NCBI RefSeq assembly: GCF_004005905.1
Contig: NZ_SACO01000001.1
Coordinates: forward strand, 248,001 to 312,000
From: Novosphingobium umbonatum
GTDB lineage: Bacteria > Pseudomonadota > Alphaproteobacteria > Sphingomonadales > Sphingomonadaceae
Reading direction: 5' to 3'
DNA: 64,000 nucleotides
Shown here: piece after piece, positions 60,178 to 64,000 of the stretch
Numbering within the stretch: the first letter of the stretch is position 1
Layout of the letters: every line of letters begins with the position of its first letter
The notes under the pieces: generated by a model
Seen by the model: the letters and a program-made list of their open reading frames with translations, nothing else
What the model was told of the DNA's origin: nothing
The model's database searches: none
Translations under genes and position numbers: made by a program

Positions 60178-62721
60178 ATGAAGCGCGTGATTCGAGCAGT
60201 TTTGGATAATGACACCGCAGGAACTGCTCTGCAAAATGCGCTGGAGATCGACCGCCGTGGCCTGCTTGCCGCCAGCCTTGCCGGTGCGGCGGCCATGGCA
60301 GCCCAGCCTACTCTGGCCGCCGAAACGCCCGCTAAAGCCGCCTCCCCCCGCCGCGTGTGGAAACTGGCCGATGGCTGGCGCTTCCATCTGGGCCATGCAG
60401 CCGACCCTGCCCGCGATTTCGGTTTCGGCGCATGGCAGCGCTCCTTTGCCAAGCCCGGCTTTGAATTGACCGAGGCGGCCAAGCCCGATTTTGACGATGC
60501 CGCATGGGAAGATGTGCGCGTGCCGCATGACTGGGCCGCGGGCCTGCCCTATGCCCCGCCCGCCAGCGTGCCCAAGGACAAGGAGGATTTCTCCGCCGCC
60601 CATGGCTTCCGCGCGATTGGCCGCGATTTTCCGCAAAACAGCGTGGGCTGGTATCGCCGCAAGCTGCCCGCCTTTTCCGCCGCCGACAAAGGTCGCGCCA
60701 TCTGGCTGGAATTTGATGGCGTGTTCCGTGCCAGCATGGTCATCATCAATGGCTATCACGCAGGCGGCAGCGAGAGCGGCTATGCCCCTTTCCGCGTCGA
60801 TATTGCCGATTTCCTCAAATATGACGGCACGCCCAACCAATTGACCATCCGCGTCGACGCCAGCCTTGGCGAGGGCTGGTTTTACGAAGGCGCTGGCATC
60901 TATCGCCATGTCCATCTGGTTTGCGCCGCGCCCAGCCATATTGCGCAATGGGGCACTTTCGTCCGCGCCCAGCTGGTAGGGCAAGGCGCCAGCATCCAGA
61001 TCGACACCGAGCTTGCCCATCTGGGCGAGAAAGCAACCCAATTACAGCTTCGCTATCGGATCCTCTCTCCCGATGGCGGAGTGGTAGCGGCGGGAGATGG
61101 CCCCGCCGCTACCATGTCCCCCAACGCCACGGCCACGCAAAGCCACGACTTTGCCCTGCCCAAGGCCCAACTTTGGTCCCCCAAAGCGCCGCATCTCTAT
61201 CGGCTTGAAACGCAGGTCTGGGCCGATGGAGTGCTGGTCGATCAGGTGGAAACGCCTTTCGGCATCCGCTCGATCCGCTTTGACGCCAAGCGCGGCTTCC
61301 TGCTCAATGGCGAGGTGGTGAAGCTGTTGGGTGTATGCAACCATCAGGACCATGCCGGTGTGGGCAGTGCCATTCCCGATGATCTGCACCGCTGGCGCGT
61401 GGCCACCATGCAGGATATGGGCGCTAACGCTTGGCGCAGCGCGCATAATCCGCCCTCGCAGGCCTTGCTGGATATTTGCGATGCGCGCGGCATGATGATG
61501 CTGGCCGAAACCCGCGCCAACACCACCAGCCCCGAAGCGCTGGACCAATTGGACCGCATGATCCGGTCTAGCCGCAACCACCCGTGCATCATCGCATGGT
61601 CTGTCGGCAATGAGGAAGGCCATCAGGGCACGCCGCGAGGCCGCCGCCTCTCCGCCCGCCTTGCCGCCCGCGCCAAGGCCTTGGACCCCACCCGCCCCAC
61701 GCATCAGGCGATGGATCAGGGCTGGTATGAGGATGGCGCCGCCCGCGCGGTGGATGTGGTGGGCTTCAACTATCGCACCGACAAGATCGCCGCTTTTCAG
61801 GCCAAATTCCCCGATGTGCCGGTGATAGGCACCGAAACCGCCAGCACTGTGGCAACGCGCGGCGAATATGCCACCGATGCCGCCCGCCACACGGTGCGCG
61901 CCTATGACACCGAACATCCGTGGTGGGCCTCAACGGCGGAGGAATGGTGGACCATCGTGGCCAACAGCCCCTCGATCGGCGGCGGCTTCATCTGGACCGG
62001 TTTTGACTATCGCGGCGAGCCAACCCCCTATCCGGCATGGCCGAGCGTTTCGTCCTATTTCGGCGCGGTGGATATTTGCGGTTTTGCCAAGGATAATTTC
62101 CATTATTACCGCGCATGGTGGCGCCCCGACCTGCCACAGGTGCATCTACTGCCGCATTGGAACTGGGCGGGCAAGGAAGGCCAGTCGATCGAGGTTTGGG
62201 CCCATGGCAATACGGCGCAGGTGGAACTGCTGCTCAATGGCCGCAGCCTTGGGGTCAAGCCCATGCCGCGCAATGGCCATCTGGCATGGCAAGTGCCCTA
62301 TGCCGCTGGCACTTTGCTGGCGCGCGGGCTGGATGCCAAGGGGCGCGTGGTGGTGGAGGACCGCCGCATCACCGCTGGCGCGCCCGCCGGTTTGCGCTTA
62401 TCCACCAGCGCCACCCGCCTTGCGGCCGATGGGGCTTCTGTGGCGGTGATCGCGGCGCAAGTGCTGGATAGGGCCGGGCATGACATGCCGATCGCCGCAT
62501 CCACTTTGCGTTTCACCCTGTCCGGCCCCGCGCGCCTGCTGGGCACCGGCAATGGCGACCCAACCGACCATACGCCTGACCACAGTGCCGAAAGGCGCGC
62601 CTTCAACGGGCTGGCGCAGGCCTTGGTGCAAAGCACGGGCGAGGCAGGCCCGATCACCTTGACGGTGAGTGGCGAAGGGCTGCGCAGCGCGCAAATCACC
62701 CTGTTCGCCCACCAGCTTTAA
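60178..62721 (+). CDS. GH2-family beta-galactosidase, exported
   Basis: The 847-residue protein has a twin-arginine-like signal (DRRGLLAASLAGAAAMAAQP, about residues 25-45). A jelly-roll sugar-binding domain, an immunoglobulin-like domain, the catalytic barrel and C-terminal beta domains follow. The acid/base Glu is in WSVGNEEG (E479) and the nucleophile in IGTETAST (E553). It should cleave terminal galactose from galactan fragments released by GH53. I start at 60178, where GAGGAAG is well spaced; ATG 60166 is a second option. GH53 follows 15 bases after its stop, so the two are co-expressed. Confidence 0.9.
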   Translation: MKRVIRAVLDNDTAGTALQNALEIDRRGLLAASLAGAAAMAAQPTLAAETPAKAASPRRVWKLADGWRFHLGHAADPARDFGFGAWQRSFAKPGFELTEAAKPDFDDAAWEDVRVPHDWAAGLPYAPPASVPKDKEDFSAAHGFRAIGRDFPQNSVGWYRRKLPAFSAADKGRAIWLEFDGVFRASMVIINGYHAGGSESGYAPFRVDIADFLKYDGTPNQLTIRVDASLGEGWFYEGAGIYRHVHLVCAAPSHIAQWGTFVRAQLVGQGASIQIDTELAHLGEKATQLQLRYRILSPDGGVVAAGDGPAATMSPNATATQSHDFALPKAQLWSPKAPHLYRLETQVWADGVLVDQVETPFGIRSIRFDAKRGFLLNGEVVKLLGVCNHQDHAGVGSAIPDDLHRWRVATMQDMGANAWRSAHNPPSQALLDICDARGMMMLAETRANTTSPEALDQLDRMIRSSRNHPCIIAWSVGNEEGHQGTPRGRRLSARLAARAKALDPTRPTHQAMDQGWYEDGAARAVDVVGFNYRTDKIAAFQAKFPDVPVIGTETASTVATRGEYATDAARHTVRAYDTEHPWWASTAEEWWTIVANSPSIGGGFIWTGFDYRGEPTPYPAWPSVSSYFGAVDICGFAKDNFHYYRAWWRPDLPQVHLLPHWNWAGKEGQSIEVWAHGNTAQVELLLNGRSLGVKPMPRNGHLAWQVPYAAGTLLARGLDAKGRVVVEDRRITAGAPAGLRLSTSATRLAADGASVAVIAAQVLDRAGHDMPIAASTLRFTLSGPARLLGTGNGDPTDHTPDHSAERRAFNGLAQALVQSTGEAGPITLTVSGEGLRSAQITLFAHQL

Positions 62722-62736
62722 GCGGAGTTATTCAAG

Positions 62737-63822
62737 ATGCCCCTGCCCTTGCTGGCCGCCGCGCTGGTGGCCGCTACACCAGCTAATTCCGAACCGCTCT
62801 ATCTGGGCGCGGATCTGTCCTTCACCAACGAGATGGAAGATTGCGGCGCCCGCTTTACCGACCATGGGAAACCAAGCGACCCGTTCAAGGTAATGAAGGC
62901 CCATGGCGGCAATATCATGCGGGTGCGGCTCTGGAACAATCCCGATTGGACGCATTACAGCGCCTATGATGATGTGCTCAAAACCATCACTCGCGCGCAT
63001 GCCGCCGGGCTGAAAGTCCTGCTGGATTTCCATTATTCCGACGATTGGGCCGATGGCGAAAAGCAATTGGCCCCCGCCGCATGGGCCAAGCTCTCCACGC
63101 CCGAACAAGTGGCCGCACTGCATGACTTTACCCGCCAGACACTGGACCGGCTGCATGCCGCAGGCCAATGGCCGGAATTTGTGCAGGTGGGCAATGAAAC
63201 CAATCTGGAAATGCTGGGGCCTAAGACGGGCAAGATCGATTGGGTGCGCAATGCAGCCCTGATCAATGCCGGCGTATCGGCGGTGCGGGAGGCGTCCAAG
63301 GCGCATCAGGCGCCGGTGCAGGTGATGCTGCATATCGCCCAGCCGGAAAACATCCTGCCATGGTTTGATGATGCCACCGCCGCTGGCGTGCTCGATTACG
63401 ACATTATCGGCATCAGCTATTACAGCAAATGGTCCAAGCTCGATCTGGACGGGCTGGCCAAAGTGATCACCGCCGCGCGTCAACGCTATGGCGCGCAGGT
63501 CTGGGTGGTGGAAACCGCCTATGCCTTCACCAATGAGGCGATGGACAACACCACCAATCTGCTCGGCTCTGATTCCGCCCTGCCCGCCTATCCGGTCAGC
63601 AAAAAGGGCCAGCAACGCTATCTGGAAGATCTGACCAAGACCGTGGTGGCCAGTGGCGGCAGCGGGGTGGTCTATTGGGCGCCGGATTGGGTTTCCACCG
63701 CGTGCAAAACGCGTTGGGGCACCGGATCAAGCTGGGAAAATGCCGGATTGTTCGATGTCCGCCGCCACGAGGCGCTGCCCGCATGGGATTTCATGGCCAA
63801 GGATTATGGCCGCCCGCGCTAA
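62737..63822 (+). CDS. GH53-family endo-beta-1,4-galactanase (arabinogalactan)
   Basis: The 361-residue GH53 enzyme has a signal peptide (about 1-18), MRVRLWNNPDW, DFHYSDDWAD, the acid/base Glu in QVGNETNLE (E154) and the nucleophile in VVETAYAFT (E259). GH53 enzymes cut the beta-1,4-galactan backbone of pectic arabinogalactan. It is joined to the GH2 gene and ends in an intrinsic terminator. With the neighbouring lactonase, DgoK and DgoA it points to use of plant galactan, a substrate an outer-membrane receptor would have to admit. Confidence 0.93.
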   Translation: MPLPLLAAALVAATPANSEPLYLGADLSFTNEMEDCGARFTDHGKPSDPFKVMKAHGGNIMRVRLWNNPDWTHYSAYDDVLKTITRAHAAGLKVLLDFHYSDDWADGEKQLAPAAWAKLSTPEQVAALHDFTRQTLDRLHAAGQWPEFVQVGNETNLEMLGPKTGKIDWVRNAALINAGVSAVREASKAHQAPVQVMLHIAQPENILPWFDDATAAGVLDYDIIGISYYSKWSKLDLDGLAKVITAARQRYGAQVWVVETAYAFTNEAMDNTTNLLGSDSALPAYPVSKKGQQRYLEDLTKTVVASGGSGVVYWAPDWVSTACKTRWGTGSSWENAGLFDVRRHEALPAWDFMAKDYGRPR

Positions 63823-63850
63823 CACCTTCCCCCCTCCTGGGGATCACCTT

Positions 63851-63890
63851 GAAAGCCGCCAAGCTTCAACGCTTGCGCGGCTTTCCTTTT
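63851..63890 (+). terminator. terminator of the GH2-GH53 unit
   Basis: GAAAGCCGC and GCGGCTTTC form the core of a stem from 63851 to 63885, with an inner AAGC/GCTT pairing and a small bulge, followed by CTTTT. Confidence 0.85.
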
Positions 63891-63913
63891 GGGCGCGAAT
63901 GGTAAAAGGGCGC

Positions 63914-63946
63914 AAAAAAGGGGCGGCAAGATCATCCTGCCGCCCC
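63914..63946 (-). terminator. terminator of the right-end TonB receptor gene
   Basis: GGGGCGGCA (63920-63928) pairs with TGCCGCCCC (63938-63946). Read on the minus strand, the stem is followed by TTTTTT, complementary to 63914-63919. Confidence 0.85.
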
Positions 63947-63954
63947 CTTTGGGT

Positions 63955-64000
63955 TTAGAACTTGACCGTCACATCGGCCAGATAGCTCGGCCCGTATTTT
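63955..64000 (-). CDS. 3' end of a TonB-dependent receptor (partial)
   Basis: The minus strand reads KYGPSYLADVTVKF and then TAA at 63955-63957. A last beta-strand ending in Phe is the normal C terminus of an outer-membrane barrel and matches TonB-dependent receptors. Its position beside galactan enzymes suggests a galactan or oligosaccharide receptor. The rest of the gene lies beyond the window, so the assignment is tentative. Confidence 0.55.
   Translation of the reverse strand, partial: KYGPSYLADVTVKF

Noticed and set aside
1..64000. CRISPR arrays, tRNA or rRNA genes, insertion sequences, integrases or long direct repeats
   Set aside because: None was seen on reading both strands: no regularly spaced repeats, no transposase-like protein and no tRNA-like cloverleaf in the gaps.

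Overview
The window is GC-rich, densely coded bacterial DNA with no rRNA, tRNA, CRISPR array, phage gene or insertion sequence that I could find. The gene families point to a free-living alphaproteobacterium of the Sphingomonadales (Novosphingobium/Sphingobium type). They include TonB-dependent receptors, a LigE-type glutathione transferase, FucP-type sugar permeases paired with glycoside hydrolases, and an H-NOX beside a GGDEF-EAL protein. The species is inferred, not proven.

Layout. (1) 0-11 kb: aldehyde dehydrogenase, LigE-like glutathione S-transferase, an XRE/MmyB-type regulator, a beta-keto acid cleavage enzyme (BKACE), a LigD-like short-chain dehydrogenase, a TonB receptor, an SBF-like symporter and an aromatic-acid-type MFS permease. 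Together they look like an uptake and catabolism locus for lignin-like aromatic ethers. (2) 11-24 kb: an aminotransferase, a three-gene MacAB-like exporter followed by a polytopic membrane protein, a cupin-like protein, alanine dehydrogenase divergent from its probable Lrp/AsnC regulator, a glutamine amidotransferase, cysteine synthase, an aldo/keto reductase, and a cytochrome c / cytochrome b561 pair. (3) 23.5-27 kb: a RamB/ScfR-type regulator divergent from isocitrate lyase, with a symmetric TGTAA operator array between them, followed by small orphan genes.

(4) 28-45.5 kb: the centrepiece is a run of fifteen genes (29710-45503) with almost no intergenic DNA, nearly all joined by stop/start overlaps. 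It encodes purine catabolism: adenine and guanine deaminases, XdhABC, HIU hydrolase, OHCU decarboxylase, PuuE allantoinase, allantoate amidohydrolase, ureidoglycine-glyoxylate aminotransferase, the HpxW/X/Y/Z oxalurate-oxamate branch, and an NCS2 permease. A secreted nucleosidase and a phosphoribosyltransferase lie just upstream. No urate oxidase is visible, so one step is missing from the window.

(5) 45.5-50.3 kb: a DEAD-box RNA helicase behind a highly structured leader, and an H-NOX gas sensor translationally coupled to a GGDEF-EAL protein. (6) 50.3-55.1 kb: a GH3 glucosidase, a FucP-like permease and a divergent LacI regulator. (7) 55.1-56.9 kb: a DCC thioredoxin-fold protein overlapping an ABC1/UbiB kinase that carries a one-base frameshift. 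(8) 56.9-64 kb: a galactan/galactose locus with GH53 endogalactanase, GH2 beta-galactosidase, SMP-30 lactonase, DgoK, DgoA, a GntR regulator and the 3' end of another TonB receptor. It would deliver galactose through galactonate to pyruvate and glyceraldehyde 3-phosphate.
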